NCBI RefSeq assembly: GCF_016744155.1
Contig: NZ_JADGEW010000019.1
Location: 22,883 to 86,882, forward strand
Length of the DNA: 64,000 bases
Origin: Amphritea sp.
GTDB taxonomy: Bacteria > Pseudomonadota > Gammaproteobacteria > Pseudomonadales > Balneatricaceae
Direction: 5' to 3'
Shown here: positions 9,327 to 18,677 of the stretch, piece by piece
Position numbering within the stretch: the stretch's first letter is position 1
Layout of the letters: each line of letters begins with the position of its first letter
Translations under genes and position numbers: made by a program
The notes under the pieces: model-generated
Database searches by the model: none
Told to the model about the DNA's origin: nothing
The model's input: the letters and a program-made list of their open reading frames with translations, nothing else

Positions 9327-11783
9327 ATGAACAGCCTATATACAACAGGTAGCAGCTTAAAAGCCATTAGCTTAACAATGTTATTGACATATACACAATA
9401 TGTATCAGCTGATTGTGACTGTACGATAAGCCCTGATACTCCTTACTGCACAGGAAACGAAATAACAGTACGCATCGAGGCTAGTCCAGTCAACAATAAA
9501 GGCTCTGAAGACGCCATTTTTCGGTGGCGCTTTAGTTCAGAAACACCCGATGCTTCGCCCTACTGTGGGAAGTATGGAAATGGAGATTACTGGGTCGCAC
9601 CAGCGGATGGAGATACAAGCATAACAATTACTGATATTAGTGGAAATGGCACAATAAGCGCAGATCGAAACCCATTTTTAGAAAGAACTGGACTATTAGG
9701 CGATAAAGACAAATACGGAAATTATTTTGTAGATGAAGACATAACCAAATCATTACCTATTACACTATCCGTGCAAGCAAGCATATTAGCTGCAAAAAAA
9801 CGTAATGAGAGCTCGACTGGAAAATGCGGTACCCGTGGAATTGAAGGTATGTGTGTTGATGCATATAACCAAATAACAGTACTACCTAGAAAACCAGAAG
9901 GTAATACCAAATATCTATTAAGACCTGAAATTTCAGGCGAATACAAATCAACTACAAACTTTCCCATCCAATACATATACGACTTACCTACATACAGCTT
10001 CGGAACGCCCGCAACGAATAGCGAACTAGCGGAAATTGCAGCAAGGTGGCGACATAATACCGCTATATACACATTGATGAATTCAAGCGGACAATACTAT
10101 TCAGAAGCAGGCCGAGCTTTTAGAGCTCATATTATCGCGGATGATTATGGTGCCGGATTAGCAGAACAATACAACACAGATATCATGCAGCTACTAAGCA
10201 CCTCAAGCACCTATAGAGATGACGATTATTATGTAGCGATATCTTCAATGCTAACATACGGACAAGATCTTTTTTATTCTAAATACAAAGGCAACAATGG
10301 TGCACGGCACTGGGGTTCAGGGGCTGGGCAACACCTTGGAAAGATCCTCCCAGCAGTCTTATACGCCACTTTGACTAGAAACCAAGAATTCCAGAATCTA
10401 ATATTTACAACTGAAACAGCATTTGAAGGAAACACAGGACCTCATGAACTAAACCAAGTTAACAGAATTGGAAATGAATATCTCTGGGGAGATGAAGGAG
10501 GCGCAAATGCATACTGGGACAACTTGCTCAGATCACAGTGTTATTCAGGTGCATTAGGAATATGTAACCCTATACATGGGAAAAAGACTCTTCGCGATCC
10601 TTATGGACTAATTGATGGTCCAGCAAACCTTCCAGGATCAAATTATATGCCCGTAGCCGCAGGCCCACAAAGATCAATGGCTGCAGTAATGGTTCTTATT
10701 CCTGAAACATGCAACGCACTCAATATTGAACCTCTAATTAGTTATGTTGTTCGCCTTGAAGACTACGGAATATCAACAAACAATGATGTTTGCGCACCGC
10801 CCGATTATCGTGAAAACATTGCCGAATGCGATGCTTATCGAGACACCGGTTGTAATTATTATAAAAAGACTTGGGGCCCGGATCCTACTAAAAGCAATAT
10901 GTGTATAAAAGCCGAAGCGGATACTTATAGGTTTTCCCACATTAACGGCACAAAACTGAAATACTTCTATACTACCTCAGCAGTAGAAACACACTGGTCT
11001 TCTATTATCAGCAGAAAATCAAAATGCTTAGGCAATATAAAAAAACAATTAAACGCGCCCACAGAAAGCACACTGCCTGTAGAAACACCACCTTCAACCG
11101 ACACGCCATCGCCTGCTGAAACACTACCTGCAACTGAAGCTTCAATACCCACTACTAATGAAACAATACCTCTTTCAATCGATGGAACTGACAATGGGTC
11201 TGTGCAGGCTCACTCTGAATCAACTCCCAACTCTCCAGCGCCTAGTATAAGTGGCGGCGGAGGCGGAGGCGGCGGAGGCGGCGGAAGCAACAGCGGAAGC
11301 AACAGCGGAAGCAACAGCGGAAGCAGCGGAAGCACCAGCAGCGACGGAAACGCCAGCAACAGTGGCAACCTGCCTAATTCTAATAGGACCGGCACTTCAT
11401 CGACAATAAAACCGATACCAGTTAGTATTCGAATGGAAGCCACCCCCGTTACCAATATAGAATTCTATGGAGATAGGCTCTTACAAAGAATGTCGAATAC
11501 TATCAACTGGGATAAGCTCGAAAATGAAGTAAAGGCCAGCTACAAAGGCCCTGTGCCAATTACGACGATGCTTAAAGTTTACTGCATACAAAGCTGGTAT
11601 AACATTAGCAACACTCAACTTGTTACTCAGTTAAAAGACGACACATCAAAACGACTATTCTCAGGCATTAGGACTAATAGTGAAATACCAAGCATAGAGA
11701 GCCTTACAGACTTTAAAATGATAATGAAGAGTAATAGTGAAGTGAAAGGAAATACAAATATAGATTGCATCAGCAGACAATAA
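9327..11783 (+). CDS. Large secreted protein of unknown function with poly-Gly/Ser linker
   Basis: An 818-residue exported protein with a signal peptide ending near YVSA/DCDC. Residues ~30-190 are Cys-rich and beta-like (NGDYWVAP, SLPITLSVQAS). Residues ~200-580 are mostly helical with RHWGSGAGQHLGKILPAVL, reminiscent of large secreted proteins with toroid-type folds; I cannot assign an enzyme family. Residues ~580-640 are Pro/Thr/Ser-rich. Then come eleven glycines (643-653) and a GSNS repeat, and a C-terminal domain (~690-818) with no match I recognise. There is no PEP-CTERM tail and no membrane anchor. It is the only + strand gene inside the minus-strand EPS block, suggesting separate control. 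A polysaccharide-modifying or matrix role is inference from location. Confidence 0.75.
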   Translation: MNSLYTTGSSLKAISLTMLLTYTQYVSADCDCTISPDTPYCTGNEITVRIEASPVNNKGSEDAIFRWRFSSETPDASPYCGKYGNGDYWVAPADGDTSITITDISGNGTISADRNPFLERTGLLGDKDKYGNYFVDEDITKSLPITLSVQASILAAKKRNESSTGKCGTRGIEGMCVDAYNQITVLPRKPEGNTKYLLRPEISGEYKSTTNFPIQYIYDLPTYSFGTPATNSELAEIAARWRHNTAIYTLMNSSGQYYSEAGRAFRAHIIADDYGAGLAEQYNTDIMQLLSTSSTYRDDDYYVAISSMLTYGQDLFYSKYKGNNGARHWGSGAGQHLGKILPAVLYATLTRNQEFQNLIFTTETAFEGNTGPHELNQVNRIGNEYLWGDEGGANAYWDNLLRSQCYSGALGICNPIHGKKTLRDPYGLIDGPANLPGSNYMPVAAGPQRSMAAVMVLIPETCNALNIEPLISYVVRLEDYGISTNNDVCAPPDYRENIAECDAYRDTGCNYYKKTWGPDPTKSNMCIKAEADTYRFSHINGTKLKYFYTTSAVETHWSSIISRKSKCLGNIKKQLNAPTESTLPVETPPSTDTPSPAETLPATEASIPTTNETIPLSIDGTDNGSVQAHSESTPNSPAPSISGGGGGGGGGGGSNSGSNSGSNSGSSGSTSSDGNASNSGNLPNSNRTGTSSTIKPIPVSIRMEATPVTNIEFYGDRLLQRMSNTINWDKLENEVKASYKGPVPITTMLKVYCIQSWYNISNTQLVTQLKDDTSKRLFSGIRTNSEIPSIESLTDFKMIMKSNSEVKGNTNIDCISRQ
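11250..11345 (+). repeat. In-frame GGC/GGA and 12-bp linker repeats
   Basis: GGC/GGA codons encode 11 consecutive glycines, followed by three copies of the 12-bp unit AAGCAACAGCGG (Ser-Asn-Ser-Gly). All units are multiples of 3, so slippage would change linker length without a frameshift. This is a coding low-complexity linker between two domains. Confidence 0.9.
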
Positions 11784-11881
11784 ACAGAACGCATCCAAAC
11801 TTACTGAATATTAAAAAACAGCGCGCGACACATACGGCAATATTAACTTAAAGAAATTTTCATTTTAAAGAGTGAAAATTA

Positions 11882-13096
11882 TCAGCGCCCAATTCTATCT
11901 AATAACAACTCAGCAAACTGCCCAACTTTATTCGGCCAGAGATAATTATCAGTACAAAAAGATAGTGAGTTACTTTGATACTCTATCAACATCTTTCTAT
12001 TAGAATCTAAACTCATAATTGCTTTCGCTATATCACGAGGAAATTGAGAAGGGTTGGTAACCTGCAATTTTAAACCAATATCATCGTTGATTATTGAACC
12101 AGGACCACCCAAATCACACACGATCTGTGGCAAGCCAAATGACATCGCTTCAATTACAACGCCTCCTGTAGGTTCTCGAAAACTAGGAAAAACCATAAGA
12201 TCAGAGGATTTATAGTAGCCATCAACTTCATCTCTATTGAGCTTTCCATGAAAAACTATGTTCGAGAAATTATTATCTTTAGCTTCCTGAATACAGTTTT
12301 CTAGATCATCACCGGAACCAATAACCTGTAAAGTAAATTTTGACTGATCTAAATATTTAAAAGATCTGATAAGGTCACGAAGACCTTTCGATCGTACAAC
12401 CCGACCAACATAAAGTAGTTTTAATTGAGGCGAGTCAAAGCGTCTCTCTGCCGGAGTAACAACATCAACACCGTGCTCGTTGATCACAGTGATATCATTA
12501 GATCTGTCGAAACGCTCATTGATGATTGTTTCAACATAGGGGGCTGCAGCCAAAATAAAATCAGCTCCGTTATATGACTTCTTAAGATATGGAGCATATC
12601 GCCCAAATAAATCGTCAAAATTTCTAAACTTTGTATAAAAGGGGACACCGCCCATTTCGGTCTTGAAAGAATCGATATTTTTCAATCCACCAGCCACAGG
12701 CCCAATTGAATATTTTAAATCTAAGCCCACTGCTGGACAAGGAAAGCGCATAGCAAAGGGATTAAACTGATGAACCCAATCACAATTCACATCACCAGTA
12801 ACGACATTATCTATTAACCACTTTCTACAATCCTTAAAAAAAGAAACATACCAAGGCTTCATCATACTATTAAGCCTCTCGAAACCTGAAAACATCCCCT
12901 TATCTTCAAAGCGAATAATCTTTATTGGCAAATCATTATCAGCAATATGATGCTTTGTTTTCAAATCTAGAGTTAATAGAGTAATGTCAAAAGTTTTAGA
13001 TAGCACTTCAATCCATTTATATGCTAAAAAGACCTCACCCACATCTTCTTTACATGCACCTGGAGCAATAACAATTAAACTTTTCTTTTTATGCAT
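11882..13096 (-). CDS. GT4 family glycosyltransferase
   Basis: A 404-residue GT-B fold enzyme. The C-terminal half carries the GT4 signature: LLYVGRVVRSKGL, then an E-x7-E motif in REPTGGVVIEAMSFGLP that binds the donor nucleotide sugar. The N-terminal half is the acceptor domain. It probably adds one residue of the EPS repeat unit on the cytosolic face. It lies 1 nt from the GT2 gene that precedes it in transcription. Donor and linkage are unknown. Confidence 0.87.
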   Translation of the reverse strand: MHKKKSLIVIAPGACKEDVGEVFLAYKWIEVLSKTFDITLLTLDLKTKHHIADNDLPIKIIRFEDKGMFSGFERLNSMMKPWYVSFFKDCRKWLIDNVVTGDVNCDWVHQFNPFAMRFPCPAVGLDLKYSIGPVAGGLKNIDSFKTEMGGVPFYTKFRNFDDLFGRYAPYLKKSYNGADFILAAAPYVETIINERFDRSNDITVINEHGVDVVTPAERRFDSPQLKLLYVGRVVRSKGLRDLIRSFKYLDQSKFTLQVIGSGDDLENCIQEAKDNNFSNIVFHGKLNRDEVDGYYKSSDLMVFPSFREPTGGVVIEAMSFGLPQIVCDLGGPGSIINDDIGLKLQVTNPSQFPRDIAKAIMSLDSNRKMLIEYQSNSLSFCTDNYLWPNKVGQFAELLLDRIGR

Positions 13097-13097
13097 G

Positions 13098-14048
13098 TTA
13101 CTTTTCCTTGTGCACGTTTAAAAAAATCGCATATAAAGATTTCAAACCAGATAAATGATTAGACAACCTGCTTTTAGATATTTCATTACTATTAAAAACA
13201 TCAAGCAAGAACGCAAGCGGTAATCTAGACAGGTAAAAAACATGTAGAAGTACTGCACCAATAATGAACCTTGAGTACCCCCAGTTTTTTTTCATGTAAA
13301 TTAATGCAGACTTATCTTTAATATTCGCTCGGGTAGCTCCAAGTTTGGCTGCACTCCCCCCACCATGATGAATTATTCCGCCATAGGGAATATAAACAAT
13401 TTTCCAGTTATTGTTCTTAATCCGAAAACACCAATCAGTTTCTTCGTAATACATAAAAAAAACATCGTCCATCAGTCCAGAGTTAACGATAACCTCTTTA
13501 CGTATCATCATAAAACAACCAGATAAAACATCTACCTCTCTAATACTATCATAAGCCCACCAAGTGAGTTTTTCACGACCGAAGAATCTGTTACTCTTAA
13601 AAATCTTATAAAGACCCGATACAAAAAGAAGCATATTTAAAATAGACGGGAAAAGGGAGCAGTTCGGTTGTAGAGTCCCATCAGTATTATTAATTCTACA
13701 TGATATCATTCCAATATCGGCATCACTCTCTAAGAAATCAAATGTTCTCTGTACAGAATCATCAACAACAAGTGTATCACTATTCAAATACAGTATATTT
13801 CTTCCACTAGCGACCTTAGTTCCTATATTATTACCACCTGAAAACCCGAGGTTCTCGTCGCTTTTGATCAATTTAACTTGTGGAAAGAACTCCTCAACCA
13901 TTAAAACTGAATCATCGCTTGAAAAATTATCAACAACAATAACTTCATAATCAATATCGGATATTTTTTCAAAAACTGAACCGAGACAAGCTTTAAGAAG
14001 CTCGCTAGTATTCCAGCTAACTATAATAATAGAAAGGTCGTATATCAT
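13098..14048 (-). CDS. GT2 glycosyltransferase, rhamnosyltransferase-like
   Basis: A 316-residue GT-A enzyme: DLSIIIVSWNTSELL, VDNFSSDDS, NLGFSGGNNIG and YLNSDTLV in place of a strict DxD, then GCFMMIRKEV and a C-terminal hydrophobic segment (~265-285). The SWNTSELL...GFSGGNN pattern is typical of WbbL-like rhamnosyltransferases, and dTDP-rhamnose genes lie at 33-36.5 kb. Rhamnose as donor is therefore a reasonable inference. Its start overlaps the stop of the polymerase gene by 4 nt. Confidence 0.85.
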   Translation of the reverse strand: MIYDLSIIIVSWNTSELLKACLGSVFEKISDIDYEVIVVDNFSSDDSVLMVEEFFPQVKLIKSDENLGFSGGNNIGTKVASGRNILYLNSDTLVVDDSVQRTFDFLESDADIGMISCRINNTDGTLQPNCSLFPSILNMLLFVSGLYKIFKSNRFFGREKLTWWAYDSIREVDVLSGCFMMIRKEVIVNSGLMDDVFFMYYEETDWCFRIKNNNWKIVYIPYGGIIHHGGGSAAKLGATRANIKDKSALIYMKKNWGYSRFIIGAVLLHVFYLSRLPLAFLLDVFNSNEISKSRLSNHLSGLKSLYAIFLNVHKEK

Positions 14049-15244
14049 TTATTTATACCAGAACTTCTCTTACATTGATAAAGCAGGGCCAGCCCTAGAC
14101 CAAGATACATATTAAAAAAAACATACGCATTATTCCATAAATGGACTGTGCTTGCACTGACAATTAACCCTGCCATTCCGGCTAACCAGCCTCGTCTTAA
14201 CTTGAGCAGATCTGGATCTTCTACTTTAAGCCTAAACAAAGATACTAAGATAGAAAGAACGGAACCAGCATATAAAATAAAGCTAGGAAAACCATATCTA
14301 ACCATATTCACAAGCCAAAAATTATCCATACTCCCACTTAACATCCAACTAGGCCTAACCCAATCGTTATAACCGATTCCAAAAAATGGATTGCTAATTG
14401 CATTTTGTATCCCATATTCAAATATCAAAATACGCCAATATGCAGTGTGTGCACTAAATGTTAAATAATGAAGCATAACCTTTAAAGGTGTTCTATTCGA
14501 GAGAACATCAATTGAAATATAGATGACTAGAAATAGTATAAAAAACATCATCCACTTTTTGCTATTTCTTTTGAAAACCTTACTCCAGGTGATCAAAATC
14601 CACTGGAAGCTAATAGATGCCATGGCGCCGGATGATAACGAAAGCGCTGCACACAAAGATATGACAACAGCTTTTTTAAAACTATAAACAAAAAATGCCA
14701 TGGATATCATCGAAGCGCTTATTACGCCTAACAATATCGCATGATCGAAAGTACCTAAGGATCGAGTCAAACCCATCCGCTTATCTATATGGCTATGATA
14801 GCCGCCAGTCAATGCATCAGTCAGAGTTCTAAACCAATTAAAACCAGTTAAAGTCTCAGGTATAGTTACTAATAGCATTAACAGCAATAGTAAGATAATA
14901 AATCGAACATACTTATAGATATTCTTAGTGGATGAACAATACATAAATATTGCAATAAACGGAACAAATGTCTCTAAGAAGTGAACACCCGCGGCTTCTA
15001 TCGCATACCCAACACCATGATTAACTGTTATCGCCAGAAAAACCCAAAAAACATATAAACAGATCAACACTTGAGGTGAAAAAAAACCTCCCCTGAAAGT
15101 TTTTAATATCTTCGAAAAAAACACAATAAATATAAAGATACAAACAACTCTATATGAACTCAGACGTAAAGAGCCCAATGCAAACGAAAATGATGTAGGC
15201 AAGAAAACAGCTATGGTGAGAAAGTAAACGTAAAGTTTATTCAT
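14045..15244 (-). CDS. Wzy-like polysaccharide polymerase / O-antigen ligase family
   Basis: A 399-residue polytopic membrane protein with about 10-12 hydrophobic helices and a large periplasmic loop around residues 210-290 (NPFFGIGYNDWV, the O-antigen ligase family GxGxxx region). With Wzx, Wzz-like and Wza-like genes in the locus it is the best candidate for the Wzy polymerase joining repeat units at the periplasmic face. Sequence divergence in this family means assignment rests on topology and context. It overlaps the downstream GT2 start by 4 nt. Confidence 0.8.
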   Translation of the reverse strand: MNKLYVYFLTIAVFLPTSFSFALGSLRLSSYRVVCIFIFIVFFSKILKTFRGGFFSPQVLICLYVFWVFLAITVNHGVGYAIEAAGVHFLETFVPFIAIFMYCSSTKNIYKYVRFIILLLLLMLLVTIPETLTGFNWFRTLTDALTGGYHSHIDKRMGLTRSLGTFDHAILLGVISASMISMAFFVYSFKKAVVISLCAALSLSSGAMASISFQWILITWSKVFKRNSKKWMMFFILFLVIYISIDVLSNRTPLKVMLHYLTFSAHTAYWRILIFEYGIQNAISNPFFGIGYNDWVRPSWMLSGSMDNFWLVNMVRYGFPSFILYAGSVLSILVSLFRLKVEDPDLLKLRRGWLAGMAGLIVSASTVHLWNNAYVFFNMYLGLGLALLYQCKRSSGINK

Positions 15245-15248
15245 ATAA

Positions 15249-16469
15249 TCATTTATCTACAGAGTAAGAACAGTATAATTTCTTTTTTATAAGTCGTTTA
15301 ACTGTTCCGAATATTGAGCCTAGCTTATCTCTAAAGGACAATTCACTGCTCCATATTGAGAATAGATTAAACCCTGAATAGATAGGTATCTCCATTCCCA
15401 ATAACCGCATGGCAACTAGTCTACCCCAAACCTGGCCTTTGGCTTTACCTAAATTAGGCTGAGATAATGGCAATAATTGATTATCTTGTTTTGATATTGT
15501 GATTCTTCCCTTCCTAACGGCTTCATCAAAAAAATCAGCACCAGCTTTTGTTCGAATAACAACCAAGGACATGCCTTCATTATCAGAATCAACCCCTTTA
15601 TACCAAGGATCGCCGACTGATATATCGGAGTACTCTCCCGTATGGTCAGGACAAATATAACATCTCCATTGGCGATACTTTTGCAGATAGCCCCAAGAGT
15701 CATGATAAGTCAAAGTTTTCGACTCTCCGCTGTCACTTATAGCCGTCCACAAACCTGGCCACCCGTTACCCCGAAACTTCAATGAAGAGATATTTTCTGG
15801 AGACAACCCTTCCTTTTTAATTAATTCTGCATTGCCTGTATAAGAAGGTGTGCCCGCACAAAAGAAGGATAAGTTTAAGACTATAGTGTGAAGATGGTCA
15901 TAATTATTTAATTTCAAACGGGATGCAGCATAACTATCGCAAGGCTTACCTACAAACAGAACATTTTTTTTCTTACTGGGCTCAGCTCTAAGCTCTTCAC
16001 AAGGGCTTGAAGCAATGTATCTCGAACCTGCACTAGCGATAATCGAATCTTTATTTTCACTTAATGTAGACAAATTTTTAATAGGCGACTTAGGGTCTGA
16101 TTGTATGTTTACAACGCCGTCAACAATTCCTTCCTCAACGGCAAATAAGGACAAAGCGGTTAATACCCCACCACTTGAGCCTTTATTCCTAATACTGGAA
16201 TCACTGGCATATGCTTCATATACTTTTATGACTTCTCCCCAGAGACCATCCGTACCATTGCGACCATCACTATCGTGAAGTTGCCCACCCGGGCAGATAT
16301 CTAGACTATTCTGATGACTACGGATGTCGCTTCCAATTATTTTTGGTCTACGTCCAACCTGAATATCATCAACCATTTCATATGTATCAGGGAATACAGC
16401 ACTACAGGCCCCACAACCTGAACACAAATTACCTGATATAACATCGTCTATTCCTTTGACCCGTCCCAC
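15249..16469 (-). CDS. Coenzyme F420 hydrogenase beta-subunit-like Fe-S protein of polysaccharide locus
   Basis: A 406-residue protein. The N-terminus has a ferredoxin-like cluster site (CSGCGAC, Cys16/19/22 and a later CPGG), then FrhB_N and FrhB_C-like domains with KGSSGGVLTALS, FVGKPCDSYA and CYICPDHTGEYSDISVGDPW. Such FrhB-like proteins recur in polysaccharide clusters beside pyruvyl transferases; their substrate is unknown, and F420 itself is not expected here. The polysaccharide pyruvyl transferase gene is three genes away. A redox role in sugar or pyruvyl modification is inference. Confidence 0.82.
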   Translation of the reverse strand: MGRVKGIDDVISGNLCSGCGACSAVFPDTYEMVDDIQVGRRPKIIGSDIRSHQNSLDICPGGQLHDSDGRNGTDGLWGEVIKVYEAYASDSSIRNKGSSGGVLTALSLFAVEEGIVDGVVNIQSDPKSPIKNLSTLSENKDSIIASAGSRYIASSPCEELRAEPSKKKNVLFVGKPCDSYAASRLKLNNYDHLHTIVLNLSFFCAGTPSYTGNAELIKKEGLSPENISSLKFRGNGWPGLWTAISDSGESKTLTYHDSWGYLQKYRQWRCYICPDHTGEYSDISVGDPWYKGVDSDNEGMSLVVIRTKAGADFFDEAVRKGRITISKQDNQLLPLSQPNLGKAKGQVWGRLVAMRLLGMEIPIYSGFNLFSIWSSELSFRDKLGSIFGTVKRLIKKKLYCSYSVDK

Positions 16470-16649
16470 GCTAGCCTCTCATTCACTTAAAGCATCTAAT
16501 ATAAAACCATGGATATAGGCTTACACAAAAAACACTATTAACATTATCATTCACAAGCTAGGTATTTAGTACAATACCGAACACCAAATTTGGACAAATA
16601 GCCTCTGACAAACATAGATATAACCATCAATGAAATTTTAGCCAGAAAA

Positions 16650-17264
16650 TCATAAAGGTAACGAATCTTTTTTCTGAACTAAATTTTCGATTGACATCTT
16701 CCACCATTCTGATGTTTTTAGGCTATCTATAGTTTCATCGTTGAATCTCATTTTTATATATTTGCACGGATTACCAGCACTTATAGAATATGGAAGCACG
16801 TCATCGGTAACTATTGAACCAGCACCTATAACCGCGCCATCGCCAATGGAGGAGCAAGACGGTAATATTATTACATTTGCACCAATCCAAACATCATGGC
16901 CAATAATTAATGGATTTTCTGAATCCTTCATTATTGTATCATTTTCAACATATCCCAACTTACTGTTATAGAAGAATGGATGCTGTGTAAAAGTATTCAT
17001 TGGATGATTTCGTCTAAATATTTGCACACCGTCAGCGACCGAGACATACCTACCAACCACTAGACCTCTAGGTAGATTTTTCATCTTCATTATTCCATAG
17101 CTATATAAGCCAATGTCTATATCGAAGCACTCCCTATAAAACCGTCGAACAATAACTGTAGACATCTCCGATGTCGTATCACGTATCAAAAACTTCACTG
17201 AAAGCCTTAAGAACAATGCTTTTTTAAAGAAATACGAGAACACTTTATTCATTAAAAACCTCAA
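16650..17264 (-). CDS. Left-handed beta-helix (hexapeptide) O-acetyltransferase
   Basis: A 204-residue protein with hexapeptide repeats from about residue 65 to 175 (IGHDVWIGANVIILPSCSSIGDGAVIGAGSIVTDDV in register, written here only in part), ending in the GNPCKYIK element typical of the CatB/NodL-like acetyltransferases. It probably transfers acetyl from acetyl-CoA to an EPS sugar. Its start overlaps the flippase stop by 4 nt, indicating coupling. A 180-bp AT-rich gap separates it from the next gene, in which I see no feature. Confidence 0.83.
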   Translation of the reverse strand: MRFLMNKVFSYFFKKALFLRLSVKFLIRDTTSEMSTVIVRRFYRECFDIDIGLYSYGIMKMKNLPRGLVVGRYVSVADGVQIFRRNHPMNTFTQHPFFYNSKLGYVENDTIMKDSENPLIIGHDVWIGANVIILPSCSSIGDGAVIGAGSIVTDDVLPYSISAGNPCKYIKMRFNDETIDSLKTSEWWKMSIENLVQKKDSLPL

Positions 17265-18667
17265 AAAATATTTTTGAATTTAACACTACTATCAAAGACA
17301 TAAAGCCAAACTAGCAAACAAAAAGAACAAAACAAAAGATATATTAGAAAACCAATAACAGTTACTATCATAAAGAAAGCGCTATATATATATATGGATA
17401 TGCCTATAGCAACACCAATAGAAATCAGCACATTCAATGCCTTCTTTAAATAAGCATCATTAGAACCATAATTAATACGATTAACTTGGTAATAAAGTGC
17501 TGAAATTTCACCAAAAATGCCAATTACAAGCACTCCAACAATCCCACCTCCCATTATAATCCAACATAGGGATAATAAAACTGCAGCAGACCTCACCACA
17601 TTCGACTTCATGATAACTTTTGTTTGCGCTCTCGAGGTAGCAATAATAGTAGGCCCAATTCTGATTATCCTAATGCTATGCATTATACCTAGAAGCACCA
17701 TGAAAACTTTACCCTCAAAGTACTCCGAACCGTATGCAAATATATAGACCTCTCCTCCAAACAAAATCATAAAGGAAAGCACATATAACCCTGTAAGTAA
17801 TGTCAGATGTAACATGCGCAACATAACATAGGGTTCCTCATCCTGCCCTTGCTCTTGCGAACGCGATAATATTGGTAGAAAAACTATACTATAAATCTTT
17901 GCTATAACTATTGATGGCATTATTGTCATTGCAAAGGCGGCACTAAAGTAACCCAGCATTTCTAAGCTAAATACTTTACCAATTATCATTCTATCTGTTT
18001 GAAAGACCAGGAAAATCAGAAACCCATTCAACAGTAGAGGCCAACCAAAACCAAAAACTCTTTTGATGCAATTAAAATTCAAACTAATGTAATAACGTTG
18101 CTTAGATAGAATATGCGTTAAGGTAACATTAATGAAGACTTGAAATATCAGAATATAAAGTACGACACGATAGTCGTTAAAGTAAATCGCTAGCGGATAT
18201 GATATCAGGACTGTGATGATTTGAGGAATTGAATCTACCAGTGCTGTATTTACAAACAGCATATCTCTTTGTTGCTTTGCAATATCCCAATTTATGAATC
18301 CTTTCAATAGAGGCACTATTGCTAGCATTTTAAATGCCCAGCCTAGATCAGATAAATTAAACCATGATGCATATAAATCAGCCACCAAAAAAATACCAAG
18401 CGACAGAAGGCAGCCTCTGACAATTTCTAGTAAATGGACGGTACCAATGAAATCTTTTAACCCCTCAACCCTGCACTGAACGATTTGTCGTTCAATTGAC
18501 ATACCGCTCATCATTTCCAAGAAAGTTATTAGCAATGCAAAAAGGCTGGCAACACCAAAATTTTCGGGCGATATTATCCTAGCAATAATAATATTTCGAA
18601 CTAATGAACTTAGCGCTACAACTCCCTGACTTAAAGCAATACTACTTCCATTTTTAATAATGCTCAC
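17261..18667 (-). CDS. Wzx-type polysaccharide flippase
   Basis: A 468-residue membrane protein with about 12-14 helices and the N-terminal GSSIALSQGVVALSSLVRNIIIAR pattern of the MATE/polysaccharide transporter family (residues 7 onwards; full motif not quoted). It should translocate undecaprenyl-linked repeat units across the inner membrane. It sits between the pyruvyl transferase (10 nt upstream) and the acetyltransferase (4-nt overlap), consistent with one operon of a Wzx/Wzy-dependent pathway. Confidence 0.88.
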   Translation of the reverse strand: MSIIKNGSSIALSQGVVALSSLVRNIIIARIISPENFGVASLFALLITFLEMMSGMSIERQIVQCRVEGLKDFIGTVHLLEIVRGCLLSLGIFLVADLYASWFNLSDLGWAFKMLAIVPLLKGFINWDIAKQQRDMLFVNTALVDSIPQIITVLISYPLAIYFNDYRVVLYILIFQVFINVTLTHILSKQRYYISLNFNCIKRVFGFGWPLLLNGFLIFLVFQTDRMIIGKVFSLEMLGYFSAAFAMTIMPSIVIAKIYSIVFLPILSRSQEQGQDEEPYVMLRMLHLTLLTGLYVLSFMILFGGEVYIFAYGSEYFEGKVFMVLLGIMHSIRIIRIGPTIIATSRAQTKVIMKSNVVRSAAVLLSLCWIIMGGGIVGVLVIGIFGEISALYYQVNRINYGSNDAYLKKALNVLISIGVAIGISIYIYSAFFMIVTVIGFLIYLLFCSFCLLVWLYVFDSSVKFKNIF

Positions 18668-18677
18668 ATACTCACCA

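Noticed and set aside
11285..11330. CRISPR-like short repeats
   Set aside because: Contiguous 12-bp coding repeats without spacers.
11210..11455. Leucine/proline-rich frame opposite the poly-Gly linker
   Set aside because: It is the complement of the GGC/GGA repeat, not an independent gene.
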